NCBI GenBank assembly: GCA_963971425.1
Contig: OZ020523.1
Span: forward strand, 12,272,867-12,336,866
Direction of reading: 5' to 3'
Origin: Bryoerythrophyllum caledonicum
Taxonomy: Eukaryota; Streptophyta; Bryopsida; Pottiales; Pottiaceae
DNA length: 64,000 nt
The notes below the pieces were generated by a model. It made no database searches, was not told the DNA's origin, and saw only the letters and a list, made by a program, of their open reading frames with translations. Below, in pieces: positions 48,179-60,954 of this stretch (positions are counted from its first letter, which is position 1; the number at the start of each line of letters is the position of its first letter). The translations under genes were made by a program, and so were the position numbers.

Positions 48179-49909
48179 GACCTTTCATCAATTGTAGTGT
48201 ACTATAAGGTGGAGTTACGTTTAGATTCCTGCGAGTCTAACTGCAGGTGTTATTATATATGGCCATTGTGAGCTTAGAGCTTCAGATTCTCTGAAGCATT
48301 GAAGGGAGAAGGCTTAGTTAACAGCGCAAGCTGTAAGATGGACGGACAATACTTCACAAGAGATGATCTTGGTGGCCCGAGATCAAAACGTGCTGTTGGA
48401 CTGTGTAAATTACAAGCACCCTGAAAGCACCGAGTATGCACGAAGTTCCATGAGAAATTAGTCGGCTAAAACTAGTTTCATGCTCTCTTTGAAGACAAGG
48501 GTTCGTTGCATCGCGAAGCATTCATCGTATGATTCTTTCATAGTAAGTCTTACAAGAAGAGGAAAGAAACTTGTTAAGGTTTACAGGTGATTAAAATTGG
48601 TTCTATACTCTCTTTGAAGACAAGGATCATCAGTGTCAAGAAGCATTACTCTCAATGTACTCATGAGAAAGCTTGGAAGAGAAAGGTCAACTTGCAGATG
48701 CAAGGAATGCCGCACATGTGCTACAGCTCGAACAGCTCTCCAGTCCAACAATTCTTGCTGGCTCCAGAGGATGAATAACTGGAGCAACGGCTATTTTAAA
48801 TTATTTACAAACGTAGTTTGATGCTCTCATCTGAAACTGTAACATAAGCTACACTACCTTAAGTAACTCAGGATTGTTGAAAAGCCGTTCTCGTACCACG
48901 AGACCAACCTGCACAGCGACAAGGATATGTCCACAATCTCAAACATCCATGTGACTTGCTACAGGAACAATCCCACGTTTATGTGTTTCATGTCAACAAT
49001 CCAAGAAGAAAACCATGTGACTTTGCTACCAGGTTTTAGGGCTTATGGTTGCATATGAACCTGCTCGTGCTTGCATTTCATGTAGTTGTCACGTATGTCT
49101 CTGCACACCGCCAGATTTTTGTCCAATGCACATTCCTTATACGACCGTTTCTCCTCCTGAAAACGCAAGAACCAAAACCCTAAACCTCCAGATGCGTCTC
49201 CGACTAGAAACCCAATTTATAAAAGAGAGTGATAAAAACAAACCAAGTAAACAATCCATCCTCAAGAAAAAAAAACAACAACAAAAGCATTTCAAATCCA
49301 AACAACAAACCATCTGAAACAATCCAAACCCCAGGAAAAAAATTGAAGAAGAACAGGAAAATGCGCTAGATCCACAAGGCACTGGATCACTTCTTCGAAA
49401 CCCAAATCACAGAGAGAGTGATACAAACAAACCAGGCAAAATCCATCCTAGAGAAGGAATTTCTCCAGGAGAACAACTATCCAACATCCAAAATAAGAAA
49501 CACGCGATACCTGCAGCGAATCCAAGCACTTGACAAGTCTGAGCGCCAACGCTCTGCACGATTTGTGTACCTGCAGCTTACCATCGCCATCCGCCATCAC
49601 GGCGCACGAAAATCATCAACCAGGGCCCGAAAAACCCGAAAACGAAAGGAAAAAATGCATAACCCCCAAACCCTACAAACGACGGCAATGCCACGACGGC
49701 AGCCGACGCAGCCCTAAATCTCAAACGGGCCCCGATTCTCGAGCTCGACCGTCGCAATTTGAATTTTGGGTGGTGGGAGATGGGCCTGACGCGCATTTAA
49801 ACCCGGTGTCCACTCTCCCTTTCTCTTGTTTCTGTTCCTGGTCTGCAGTTGTTCGCGAGTTTTAGCTTCGGGTTTGCAAGGTTTGTGAGTTTAGAGCGAG
49901 TATTTCACG
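48179..49909. other. Intergenic: transporter 3' side and importin promoter
   Basis: About 1.7 kb without a supported gene. A CTCTCTTTGAAGACAAGG block with following GAAGCATT occurs twice (48,482 and 48,608). The last 200 nt before 49,910 become GC-rich with CT tracts, likely the importin 5' UTR. ORFs at 49,045-49,865 lack protein features. Confidence 0.4.
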
Positions 49910-52900
49910 ATGTCTCTTCGACCGAGTGCCCGGACGGAGGGCCGCATGAAGGCGTACAAGCTGGCGGTGGACGCGACGGAGGCGCGGCGCAAGCGTGAGG
50001 ATGGCATGGTGGAGATCCGCAAGAGCAAGCGCGACGAGAGCCTGCAGAAGAAGCGCCGCGAGGGCTCCCTGCACAACGCGCCCTTCGTGCCCACCGGCCA
50101 AAGCGCCACCTCCGACAAGAAGGTAGCAGAGTCAAATCCTCTCTCATCCTTCCACAATGTTGTTTGTTTTGTATGATTGCAGATCAGATCTGTCTTTTCA
50201 GAGGTGGTTCTAGTCAGATCTCATCTTGTTGTGGTGGAGGTTTCGCAATGTGTGGTTTATGTGATGAAGTTGCTCCAACTTGTTGAGTGTTCTTAACTTT
50301 CCTTAGTTTTTTGAAGGTCTTGCAATATGGTTTCTAGGTTGAGTGTTGGTCGATGTGTCTGGTGGTTTTACTTTATTCTGAGTTTTGTGAGTGATTTGTT
50401 TCCTGGAGAGTTATCCGGGAATATTGATCACATCTTGTCATGTTGGAGGTTTTTAAATGTGTAGTTCCAGGGACGCTGATGATGGAGGTTTTGCAAAGTA
50501 TGGCTTTCTGGGATGACGATTTCCAACTTAGAGTTTTCTATTTTTTAATAAATTTTTGAAGGTTGAACTTAATGTAGAACATGGAGGCTCTCTCGGGGAT
50601 GACGATGCTTAGATAAGGAGTCTCTGGGGTGACGATGGTTCAATGTACTCTGAGTTTCCGGAGTGTCCTGAAATTAAGTGTTTTTTCCTCATTTGTAGAA
50701 CCTGGAGAGTCTTCCGGGGATGGTGGCGGCCATCTACACTGACGATCCCGCGACGCAGCTGGAGGCGACCACGCAGTTTCGGAAGCTTCTTTCAATTGGT
50801 AAGTTAAATATTTGGTCGATACTTCAGGTTTTCTAGATATGGCGGTCGATCCCGTTGCTAATGTTTGGTGGCTGTTGGGTGTGCAGAGCGCAGTCCTCCT
50901 ATCGAAGAGGTGATTGCCGCTGGCGTGGTGCCGCGCTTCGTCGAGTTTCTGGTTCGGGGAGACTTCCCCCAGTTGCAGGTAATGACGAGTGGCAACCTTA
51001 CTATGTTGATCGTAACGGGTTTGTTGAGTGTCTCTTTCAATCTGTACCGGTCAATGCATGTGCCGCACTGGTATGTGGATTTCAGTCTATGTAATGAGTC
51101 TCTACTACATTCAGGTTTGACGATTCACGGGCACTGTAGTTTTGGACTTGAAACGAGAATTCTGAGTTTCATATTGTCTGGAGCCTTCGGTGGATTAGTC
51201 GAGAATGGGTGACCTGATTTCTTTGTTACTTTTTGGTTGTTGTTTGGATAGTTCGAGGCAGCGTGGGCCTTGACGAACATTGCGTCCGGAACTTCTGATC
51301 ACACCCGCGTGGTGATCGAGCATGGTGCTGTACCAATCTTTGTTCAGCTTCTGAGCTCTCCTAGCGACGACGTTCGTGAGCAGGTACTTGGTGGTTCTAG
51401 TTTATCAGTATCTCTGCATATCCAGAGCATTTGCAGTAGCCCAAGCTTGATACTGGCGCACATTCTGTAGAATAATTTTGAGTGGACTGATGTCAAGTTA
51501 GATTGATCACACGAGTATTCCTTTGAGGGGAGGGTTGAAAGGCGAAACTGCAGTTTGAATCTGGAAGGAGTAGTGTATGCTAATTCGGATCGTGGTGTTA
51601 CTTTCTTCGCAGGCTGTTTGGGCCTTGGGTAACGTGGCTGGAGACTCGCCCAAGTGCCGTGACCTTGTGCTTGGACATGGCGCTTTAATGCCATTGCTCG
51701 CCCAGCTTACCGACAACACGAAGCTGTCTATGCTGAGGAACGCTACCTGGACCTTGTCTAACTTTTGCCGCGGCAAGCCTCAGCCACCTTTCGAGCAGGT
51801 GTGCATCAGTGCCCACATCCATCGGCCCTCTAAAGCTGATCCCTTGGAAGTGACCTTGATGTTATTTCGCAGTCATTGGTAGAGTGCGGGTTATTGCCTG
51901 TGGGTCTTTTTTGGAGACGGTTGCTTCCGCAAATCCCACGTCTAGGATCATGATTTTTCTGACAGGTTGTTTTATCTGTTTTTGCAGTCGAAGCCTGCGC
52001 TTCCTGCTCTGGAGCGTTTGATTCACTCTAATGACGAGGAGGTGCTCACCGACGCATGCTGGGCGCTCTCTTACTTGTCTGACGGGACGAATGATAAGAT
52101 CCAGGCCGTGATCGAAGCTGGTGTCTGCCGTCGCCTTGTGGAGCTTCTGCTGTAAGCCTTTTATTTTGTCGGTTTGGCCACTTTCAACTACCATCTTCTC
52201 GCGAATGTGTTTGTTCTGGGCAGGGAGTTGTTTTACTTTGCACTGATTTGGGTGATTTTCTGTGGTTCCTAGCAGCCACCCTTCCCCCTCAGTGCTCATC
52301 CCGGCCCTGCGAACTGTCGGGAACATCGTCACCGGTGATGATGTTCAGACTCAGGTTTGTCGTTGGTTCACCATTTCCTTTCGAGTTCTTCATGATCACT
52401 TGCTATGTTCTCATTTTGGTCGCAATTCTCACCTCAATTATTGGTCACACCTGTTGTCCAGTTCATCATCAACAACCAAGCCCTGCCATGCCTACTTGCC
52501 CTCTTGACCAACAACCACAAGAAAAGCATCAAGAAGGAGGCCTGCTGGACTATCTCCAACATCACTGCCGGAAACAAGGAACAGATTCAGGTACGAATAA
52601 CAGACATTCTGCTAGATGACTCCTTTCCATCATGTACCACCTGCTCGGCTTTCAAGTTCCAGCATTTCCTGGTGGACAGATACCCCTCTCCCCGGTCAAC
52701 ATTCTAATTGTGATGGACGCGTGCGATTTTGCAGGCCGTGATTGATGCCAACATCATTCCACCCTTGGTAGCACTACTTGCCACCGCGGAATTTGACATC
52801 AAGAAGGAAGCAGCTTGGGCTGTATCAAACGCCACCTCAGGCGGGACTCCGGACCAAATCAAGTAGGCCCCTTTTCTTTTGCTTCACTCTGCTTCCGGTG

Positions 52901-53332
52901 CTCCATTCACTACGTAGTCAGGGTGCTGACATCTTTTCCTTTTTTCTTATCAGGTACCTCGTGAACCAGGGCTGTATCAAGCCGCTCTGCGACCTGCTGA
53001 CCTGCCCAGACCCCCGAATCGTGACCGTCTCTCTCGAGGGTCTGGAGAACATCCTGAAGGTGGGTGAGCAGGAGAAGGACGCCGGCAGCATTGGCGGCGT
53101 GAACCAGTACGCCCGCTTCATCGACGAGGCGGAGGGCCTGGAGAAGATCGAGAACCTGCAGACGCATGATAACAACGAGATCTACGAGAAGGCCGTCAAG
53201 ATTCTGGAGACGTACTGGCTGGAGGAGGACGAGGACCAGAACACGGCTCCTGAGGGAGCAGGCCAGCAGCAGCAGTTCGCCTTCGGGCAGGCGGCTGCCG
53301 GCGCGCCGCCTGGCGGCTTCAACTTCGGTTGA
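49910..53332 (+). CDS. Importin subunit alpha
   Basis: Ten exons with consistent phases: 49,910-50,122; 50,699-50,798; 50,887-50,978; 51,252-51,383; 51,613-51,798; 51,988-52,151; 52,276-52,354; 52,462-52,590; 52,735-52,862; 52,954-53,332. The product has 533 residues, normal for the family. It binds classical nuclear localisation signals and links cargo to importin beta. Residues 1-70 are the basic IBB domain ([20 protein letters not shown], then KKRREGS). Armadillo repeats follow with the NLS-binding W...N pairs: [28 protein letters not shown], then TVGN, ACWTISN and AAWAVSN. The tail is acidic (EEDEDQN), Gln/Ala/Gly-rich and ends FNFG. All motifs are intact, so the gene is probably functional. 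Confidence 0.96.
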
Positions 53333-54255
53333 AGCGGGATGTAAGGTAGGTTGCAATCAGGTTATGATGATTCAGTGTTGTGGCCAGATATAATTTTGAT
53401 GATGACTCTCAGTAGGACAGGCGTGGGGTCCCCTCGTGAGGAAAGAAGAGGCACCGGTGGGATGAAGAGCTCTCTTGGTGGCGGAACCTCTCTTCTAGTC
53501 TAGCAGAACAATTCTTTTGTTCTTGAATACTTCACCTCGAGCTTATTCAAGGACACTCCCCGAGTAACTCAGTTTACATAAATTCCATTTTCTGCTTTCT
53601 TTGACTCTGTTCATTCTGTCCTTTTCGTTTGCCCCCATTTTAGTGTCGAAATACGTTTGGCTGTTTCTCTTATAGAGCGATTACATTTCTATACAGTATT
53701 TATGCTGCTAAACCTTTTTAAAGGAATGTATCAGATTGGAAGTCAATTTTTATCTCCATGAAATTTTCTGTAAGGCTTGTGTAAAGTTAGTATGTAGTGT
53801 TGTGTGACCATTAGTGTTATTACCCCTACTACGATAGTGTCATTAGTTGCCAATTTGTTGCCAATTTGTACGAATTGTTGTTGCTGACTTTGACATGCAT
53901 CTCTGGTTTTGTTGTGAACTTTGATTGTTGCTGCCTTAAGTGAGATTTGTTGTGGAGATGTGGAGGATGGAAAATTACTCTATATTTGTTGGGTTTCACC
54001 TCTGTACTTGCAACAAATCATGTTTTTTTTATCCAATAAACACAAACAACATTGAACCTCTGAACTCTTTACTACACATCCTTTTGACTTGCAGGGTTAA
54101 ATGGGTTGCTTACTTCATGAGAGAATAGGCATTGGCAAATCACTCTCTTCTATTAACGCTCTTACACATGATTGTAGAACAAATGTAGAGTAAACCAACA
54201 CCCTCATGGTCAATCAAATGTGTAGGATGAAAACTGCAAATGTTAAAATGCTTAC
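53333..54255 (+). other. Importin alpha 3' UTR and spacer
   Basis: The first roughly 400 nt are probably 3' UTR; AT content rises after 53,640. No gene in the rest. Confidence 0.4.
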
Positions 54256-55184
54256 TTAACCCCTAAAGGACCAAACGTCCCCCCGGGGTCATTTTGGATT
54301 TTGGGCATGTACCTACAATTCGAAAAAAAACCCTTTTCAAATGATTTTTTTCAAGATAGGATCTGATAAAAGCTTCGTGGAGATATATTATCTTTTTTTT
54401 TTGGATTTGTGGTTTGAAAGTTAGTACCACTTAAAGCTAAAAGTGGGACTTTGAGCACCTCTAAATTTTTTGACAAAAGTTTCTATTGACATTGAGATTT
54501 TTCACACATATAAAGAATATTTCCTTATTCAAAAAATTTCAAAAATAAATCTTGTCTTTAGAGTAAAAAGGCATTATATTCCAAGTCATACATTTTCACA
54601 CATTGTCGGGCAACGGGGGAAAAAAACTTCATCCTTTCTACATAAAACCTAGAGATCTTCATATTTTTCACTTTTTATTTTTTCAACAACAATGTGTGGT
54701 GAAAACCTTCTTAATGACCGTTTGGATTATCATTTAAATACATATGTAGTTCACAAAAAAATAAAACGTGAAATGGCAATTTTTGAACCTCCACTCCTTG
54801 CACACTTGTTTTGAATATGCTACACCCCTTTTTTACCTCTAAAAATTGGTGTGTTGGGAAATAACATCATGCTTAAGACAATGGTTAAAGATTTAGACCT
54901 TGTACAATGCAAAAATTTGATACAAAATGAAGTCAAAGTCAACTGATCTACTCAACGCCAGGATGAAAATGAACCATTGTTTTGACTTTAAACACTAAAA
55001 TCTATCAATCCGTGCGGTGGATTGCAACCAAAATTTGATGGCATGTTTATATGGAAGTCTATTTAAAGATCTTACGGTTGAAAATCCAAAATTCACTTTA
55101 AAATGTGATTTCATGTCTCTTTTTGACAGTGGTAGTTTTGGACTGGTTTTAGAGCGAAATAGGTCGTGGTCCTTTAGGGGTTAA
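54256..55184. mobile_element. TTAA-family element, best preserved ends
   Basis: The left end is TTAACCCCTAAAGGACCA and the right end TGGTCCTTTAGGGGTTAA: an 18-bp perfect terminal inverted repeat including the TTAA. About 929 bp, with no coding frame. Confidence 0.75.
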
Positions 55185-56364
55185 GAAACAGAACCTGAGA
55201 AAAGCATGGCGTCTTCCTGGAATTCTCAGACTTGTGTGTTATCTAAGGTTGGATGACCTATAACCACCACGAACCCCATAACGGATAAGCAAAAGTGGAA
55301 ATTTTAGGAAGTCAGATTTGATTGGGTGTTAGTTCATGATTGGTTCAAAGCTGCCGGTTTTTAGTCAATGCAGAAGTGGTTATTAGTACAACTTAGTGTG
55401 GAAATAGAGAGTTTTGTATGTCGAGGAATGGGTCACGGCTTACTATCCACTTTGAAAATTTGTAACAATTTCAATATGAAGAAATAAATGGTCACGACAA
55501 TTGCAATATTCATGAAATCCTATTTTGAATTCCCAAAAAATGTCTTACCACGTATACAAATGCTATAAATAGGTCAACAAGCTTAAGTTGGTGGTTATAG
55601 GTCATCCAACCTTATGTATGCTTGTGTGTGTGTAATCTAAGTATGTGTGTGTGAAATCTAACACTAAAATTCAACATATGAAATGTCACAGCGACCAAAG
55701 CTTACTGATATTGACAATTGATGTTCAAGTTGACATTTAATGTTTGTTACATTAGTAGCATTATTGATCACATAATCTTTACTTGGGTTTTTGCTTGGGA
55801 TTATTTCTGCATGATAATCTCAGACGTAGCAAAAGCTACAAGTCACCTCCATGCAAGATTACATTGTGTGACATTGGAAGATATTATACTTTTATTTTTA
55901 CAATTTTAGTTAACTTGACTAAACTTACATTACTCGTTGGAGACAACAGCTCAGTATCCTCTGCCTCACAATTTTGGATGTGTTGTTTACCCCTGAAGGA
56001 CCAAGTGTCCATTTGGGGGACAAGTTTTTTCATGCTGACTACAATTGTCTTTCAATCCGTATGCTCAAAATTCACACAATTCTCACGTTTCTTTGGTACA
56101 TATGTGATACCAAAAAAATACGTAAAGAAAGACACTGAGCTGTATTAGGTAACCAAAAAAAATACAAAAAAGAATACGGTTACTACATTGGCCCGTTGTG
56201 GACATCACCTTGTTACGTTAAGATTTTGATGGTTTTACGAACGTTCATGATGATGTCAGTTGCGCTAATGCAAGCTCTGAGTTGCATGCGGTGCATTTGT
56301 CTTAGTAGACGACTTTGATTCTTTTCTCTTCTTCCAAGACATTATTTATCTTCTATTGCCTTGA
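55185..56364. other. Spacer with a truncated TTAA element
   Basis: TTTACCCCTGAAGGACCAAG at 55,986 is the left end of a TTAA-family element broken off after about 150 bp. No gene; the ORF at 55,783-56,148 runs across this junction. Confidence 0.4.
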
Positions 56365-56366
56365 TC

Positions 56367-56453
56367 CGTTGGGGACAACCGGTCGGTATACTAGAAGAGC
56401 TTCACAATACAAGCTCTTTTAATATACATGCATGTTGTCCCCAACGGATAATG
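56367..56453. repeat. 16-bp inverted repeat with GTTGGGGACAAC
   Basis: ATCCGTTGGGGACAAC near 56,367 and GTTGTCCCCAACGGAT near 56,438 form a perfect stem around a roughly 55-bp loop. Similar GTTGGGAACAACGG / GTCCCCAATGG text occurs near 42,558 and 26,174, so it is probably the end of the same dispersed element. Confidence 0.65.
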
Positions 56454-56664
56454 TAAGTTTAGGTAAGTTAACTAAAATTATTAGAATAAAAATAAAAGTA
56501 AATATGATTTTAAAAAATGCCACATGTCACAGCCTCCCACGACGGGTATTACTAGATATCACATGATATCATTAGGGCTCCAAAAATACACCATGGTCTC
56601 CACCCCCCAAACCCACCACAACCCAAACCGAAGCAACAACAACAAACTAGCATAGAGTTACCTT

Positions 56665-56741
56665 AAACCGAGAACGTACCCTAAACCGCTATGTACTTGT
56701 TCCTTTCATCGTATTAGCGGTTTAAGGTACGTTCTCGGTTT
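56665..56741. repeat. 26-bp inverted repeat upstream of TMEM205 gene
   Basis: AAACCGAGAACGTACC-CTAAACCGCT (56,665-56,690) pairs with 56,716-56,741 in reverse complement with one mismatch, loop 25 nt. It sits about 185 nt before the start codon, in the probable promoter or 5' UTR. Confidence 0.85.
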
Positions 56742-56924
56742 CAGGTACCTCTACCTTCGGGATGACTCCACCTCCAATTCGCCCCGAGTTTTTCCCATTC
56801 TAGGGATTGGATTCTTTCCTCTCGACGTGCATTTGGTCCCGAGTTTCTCTCTCTTGTGTGACTTGTGCGCTGTGCCTCTGTTTTGTTTCGAGTTTCTTGG
56901 GCGTTCTTGCTGGTCGTGGCAGCG

Positions 56925-58689
56925 ATGGGGTGGTTCACGAACCTGGTGGTGGTGATGGCGTGCGTGGCGGGCGGGCTGGTGCTGTACCCCGTGCAGATCA
57001 CCGACGTCACCGGCGGAGAGCAGGCCGGGGTGACGCTCGCCGGGATCGTCCGCCTCGTCCACCTGCTCAGCTTCGCCACGGCGTTCGGGACCTCGCTGTG
57101 GGCCTCCTTCATCGGCGGCATCATCATGTTCAAGTACGTGCCCGCGCTCCCTCCTCCTCCTCCCTCCTCCTCCTCAATTTGAGATTGATAACATCAATTT
57201 GAAAAAGGGGTTGAACTAGAACAGGGTTTAGTGAACCACCCTCGTTTTTAATGAAACCCTATATGTCTTTGGAATTCATTTCGTACATGGCTTTGTGGTT
57301 AAACCGTATATTTATTCTAAATTGTTGCATTCCACGAGCTTGCTTCTACCCTACAATGAACGCCAACTTTCGTTTGGCTCTAAACCCATCAAAGGTTTTC
57401 ATATGTTACAACAGTAATTCTAGGTCAGGGCTTAGTGGCACACCCTCAGTCTTTTCGAACATCAATTAATCTGGCTACATTTCGCTACATGTATGGTGTC
57501 GTATTTGATAAGGTTCACATATTGAAATGACCTTTGAATGAAAGATGTTAGTTGAGGAATCTTCAGGTGTAAGTCTTACTAAACTTCAATGCATTTTTAA
57601 TATTTTACAGAGTACAATACATGCTTGTATATTGGTTCCCGATTGACACTTACGGGTTAAGCCCTAAATATCACATCTCTTTCTGGTTACTAGAATAGTG
57701 TACAGATGTTATCTTTGGAACAGATCAACATCTCTAACGGGTTTTTAGGTTAAGTTGAGGTTGAGATTAACGTGGTGTTAGTGAGCTGTGGTCTTTTATG
57801 CCTCTATGTACTGTTTCAGGGACGTGTAGGGGTTACAAGTCCAGAAAAACAAATAAAATAAAATTCAAAGGGAAACGAGGGATTACAATCATTTAACGAA
57901 GATGTGAATTATGGTTTATAACTGTCTCTTTCTTTCTTCAGGAACCTGCCAAGGCATCAGTTTGGCAACCTACAAGCGAAGATGTTTCCGGTTTACTTCA
58001 AGCTGCTGGTTGTGTGCTGCTCCTTCTGCGTGAGTGCCATGGCCACCACGCACCCTTGGAACGTGGCCACGCAGAGGGAGCGCCTGCAGATCGTCTCATT
58101 GGGCGTCTCGCTCTTCACTGTGGTTGTTAACTTGCTCGTCTTCCAGCCTCTCACTGTCAAGGTAATGTTTGTTGTAGCGTTGTACAATTTTTTTCTTTGT
58201 TATAGTGTTCATGTAAAGTACAGTTATTTTGTTTGTTGTAGTATTTATGTAAGGTGTACTTTATTGCTTGAGTCAGTTCTCATATCATTGTAGGGTGACC
58301 TTCTAAACATACCCTATTGAAAACTTTTGTTTCTTTATGCCTTGATTGGTTAAAGTCAAAACTTGAATTTGGTTGACTTGTTTTGTGTTTAGTACAATTT
58401 CTAGGGCTTAATAATAGCGTTGTTAGCTTACTCTTTCAATGTTTCTGTTGAACTTTTTCTTCTGTTTATGCAGATAATGATGCAGAGGCACAAGATAGAG
58501 AAGGAGGACGGCATTGGAACGGAGGTGGGGCGGTCCATGAACTTGGAGGCTGCCAAGAAGAACCCGGAGCTGGCAAAGATAAACAAGACTTTTGGCATGG
58601 TGCACGGATTCTCTTCCCTAGCCAACCTTTTCTGCTTCGGCGGCCTTGCCTTCCATTCTTGGTACATGGCCTCTCGGATGGTGTTGTGA
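56925..58689 (+). CDS. TMEM205-like (DUF4149) membrane protein
   Basis: Three exons, 56,925-57,133; 57,942-58,161; 58,474-58,689, with GT-AG borders and matching phases, give 214 residues. It has four hydrophobic segments: about 5-22, 40-68, 90-110 and 125-140, with a further one near the C-terminus (LANLFCFGGLAFHSW). Family marks are RLVHLLSFATAFGTSLWASF, the NLPRHQFG loop, ATTHPWN, and the C-terminal FGMVHGFSSLANL. Plant members are often labelled LEA-related; the molecular role is unknown. The ATG at 56,925 gives the usual short N-terminus; a longer in-frame extension to 56,865 lacks conservation. Confidence 0.9.
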
Positions 58690-59274
58690 AATTTCTTCTA
58701 GAACCTCACTTTCACCATCAAAACATTGTCTCATTCTTTTTTGAAAGATGGAAAACATCCTCAGTTTCCTACATCAAGACATTTCGTTTCAAGTATGGGC
58801 AATTGGATGAGGTACCACATTCATGTATACATGATAATCTAGTCTTGTATTTGTATTCTACAAATAATGTTTAAACTGTTATGGTGATTCCATATTCTAC
58901 AAGTAACGGTTTGTCACTTCTTTATCATTAATCAAGGATCTTGGAACCAAATTTTGACTGTGTTGGGGAAAATAGGATGCAGTCCACATACATTTTCATT
59001 TTGATTTATATTTGGATTTATATTTCATTTATTTTGAACCTTCTTTCATGTGTTGACATATTAGTTCTTTTCCAAAAGTAGGTATTTTCCCCTCTATGTG
59101 TTTGGATTCTGAAATTCTATTTGAGCTTTGTAAATGAATTGAGTGCATTTCTTTCTAAACAAGTTTTCCATTGTTATATATGAAGCGTACCATATTTACA
59201 TCATTACATCTTTGATTTTATCTACAAAGTTGCAATTTTGTTTAAGAAGTTGTAAGTTCACTAAACCATTTGGT
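58690..59274 (+). other. TMEM205-like gene 3' UTR and spacer
   Basis: AT-rich, no ORF of interest. Probably contains the 3' UTR. Confidence 0.4.
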
Positions 59275-60082
59275 TTAACCGCTAAAGGACCTAGTGTCCA
59301 GAAATGGCAATTTGAAGGTTTGGTTGGGAAACATGTGATGAACCTGCAGTGCTGACACTTTTATGCACAGAGCGCCAAAGAAGCCGTGCTTGAACGATGT
59401 CGGCGAAGTAGGAAACGTGAGTGAATGAAGAAGAATGGATCAACATGTCTCAGACGGGTTTTGTTAATAGTCGTCACATATTGGTAGACAATGTTTTTCC
59501 CGCTTACAGATCGATGGAATCGATCAAATCTTCAAATTAGGTTCCTATGATGTCAATTTCTAACATTCCTCTTTGAAATTTTTACTGGAGAAGGGCATTA
59601 CTAAAACCTCAGTGGAAGAACAATTTTTGTATAAATTTGGCATTTAATGAAGAAGTTATAGGGTTTTCAATTTCAAATAGGGAAAGCGGGCATGTCGGGC
59701 ACCTCCAAAAACTTTTGCTAGGACATGCTATTGAATGTGAGATTTTCAATACTAGCAAGTAATATTATTTCCTTTTGTATTGTCAAAAAAAATTTATTGT
59801 CTTTAGTGGAAAATAGCATACTATCCCAAGTCAAACATTTTCACATTGTCAGGTAAGGGGGAATTTATTTTTCTTCTCGCACTTCAAACGCTATAATCTT
59901 CAAATCCGTGTAGTGGATTGCATCGAAAAAACTATGGTATGTTCATATTGAAGTCTATTTTAAAATCTTACGGCTAAAAGTACAAACTTTGACTCAAAAA
60001 TGTGGTTTTCATGCCTCTTTATGTTAGTGACAACTTTCGAATGGTTTTTCCCTCTAAAATGCCTTGGTCCTATAGGGATTAA
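59275..60082. mobile_element. TTAA-family element
   Basis: The left end is TTAACCGCTAAAGGACC; the right end is GGTCCTATAGGGATTAA. About 808 bp, similar inside to 35,187-36,127. Non-coding. Confidence 0.65.
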
Positions 60083-60156
60083 ATGAAAACTATAGAAATC
60101 AATGACACAAAAATTAGTATCACTTTTTGTATGTGACTACAAATAAAGAAGAAGAC

Positions 60157-60363
60157 AACTACACTAAACACTGAATATAGTGTAGAGAGATTATTGATGT
60201 AGATCACTCACACTAATTTCCATCAAAGCATGTGCATGCCAAGTTCTAATTGGATATTTGTTCTCAAGCAAGTGTTTGTCAGTCAACAATTGCATGTAAA
60301 TTTTCAATTAGTGTAGGAAATTTCATATAGTCTAGTCTACACTATATTCACGGAACGGTGTAC
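60157..60363. repeat. 210-bp dispersed repeat, copy 2
   Basis: Near-identical to 1,989-2,196 in direct orientation. Confidence 0.75.
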
Positions 60364-60954
60364 TAATTCTCTAAATGGCTGATTGGAAGTGATCCTTCAT
60401 TGACTAGGGACTTTTTCCACAATTTCAAGATTTGCATTGATATTCTTATTGAGCTGCTCCTTTTGGAAATAAAATTTTCAAGAAATAGAATGTTCAATAT
60501 TAATATCTAACCTTGTGAAATTGAATTGAGCATATGATCTTAACTTTGAAGAAAATTTGCACATTAAATGATTGATGACATACATTAGATTATAGTGTTA
60601 TATTATATTGGTTGTGAAAATTGTGGATTTTGGAGGATATACTTCTTTATCAATCCATATAATTTGGTAAGAAAATTCATATTTTAAATGGACAAGGTTA
60701 GACGTGTATTATGAACTTGATAGCTTTGTATTGACTTGTAAACATGTGAAGTACGCATTTATGCATGACTTCTAATGGATCTTCATTGATCAAATACAAA
60801 GATGTTGTACTTGATTGTATACAAAGTTGTTCCAAAATTCATCCAAATGAGAATATAAGTTTTGTATGTGGATAGAGAGATCAACGTTCACAAACCATTA
60901 GAGAGTCTCTCAGCAACAAATTCCGATCTGAATTGTAGAACAAAATCGTTTTGC
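60364..60954. other. Spacer, no gene seen
   Basis: Segments such as AATATTAATATCTAACCTTG and AAAATTGTGGATTTTGGAGG are inverted relatives of 7,850-7,990, so this is repeat-derived. No ORF. Confidence 0.35.

Noticed and set aside
49862-50157. Minus-strand ORFs opposite the importin first exon
   Set aside because: Antisense shadows of the IBB-coding exon.
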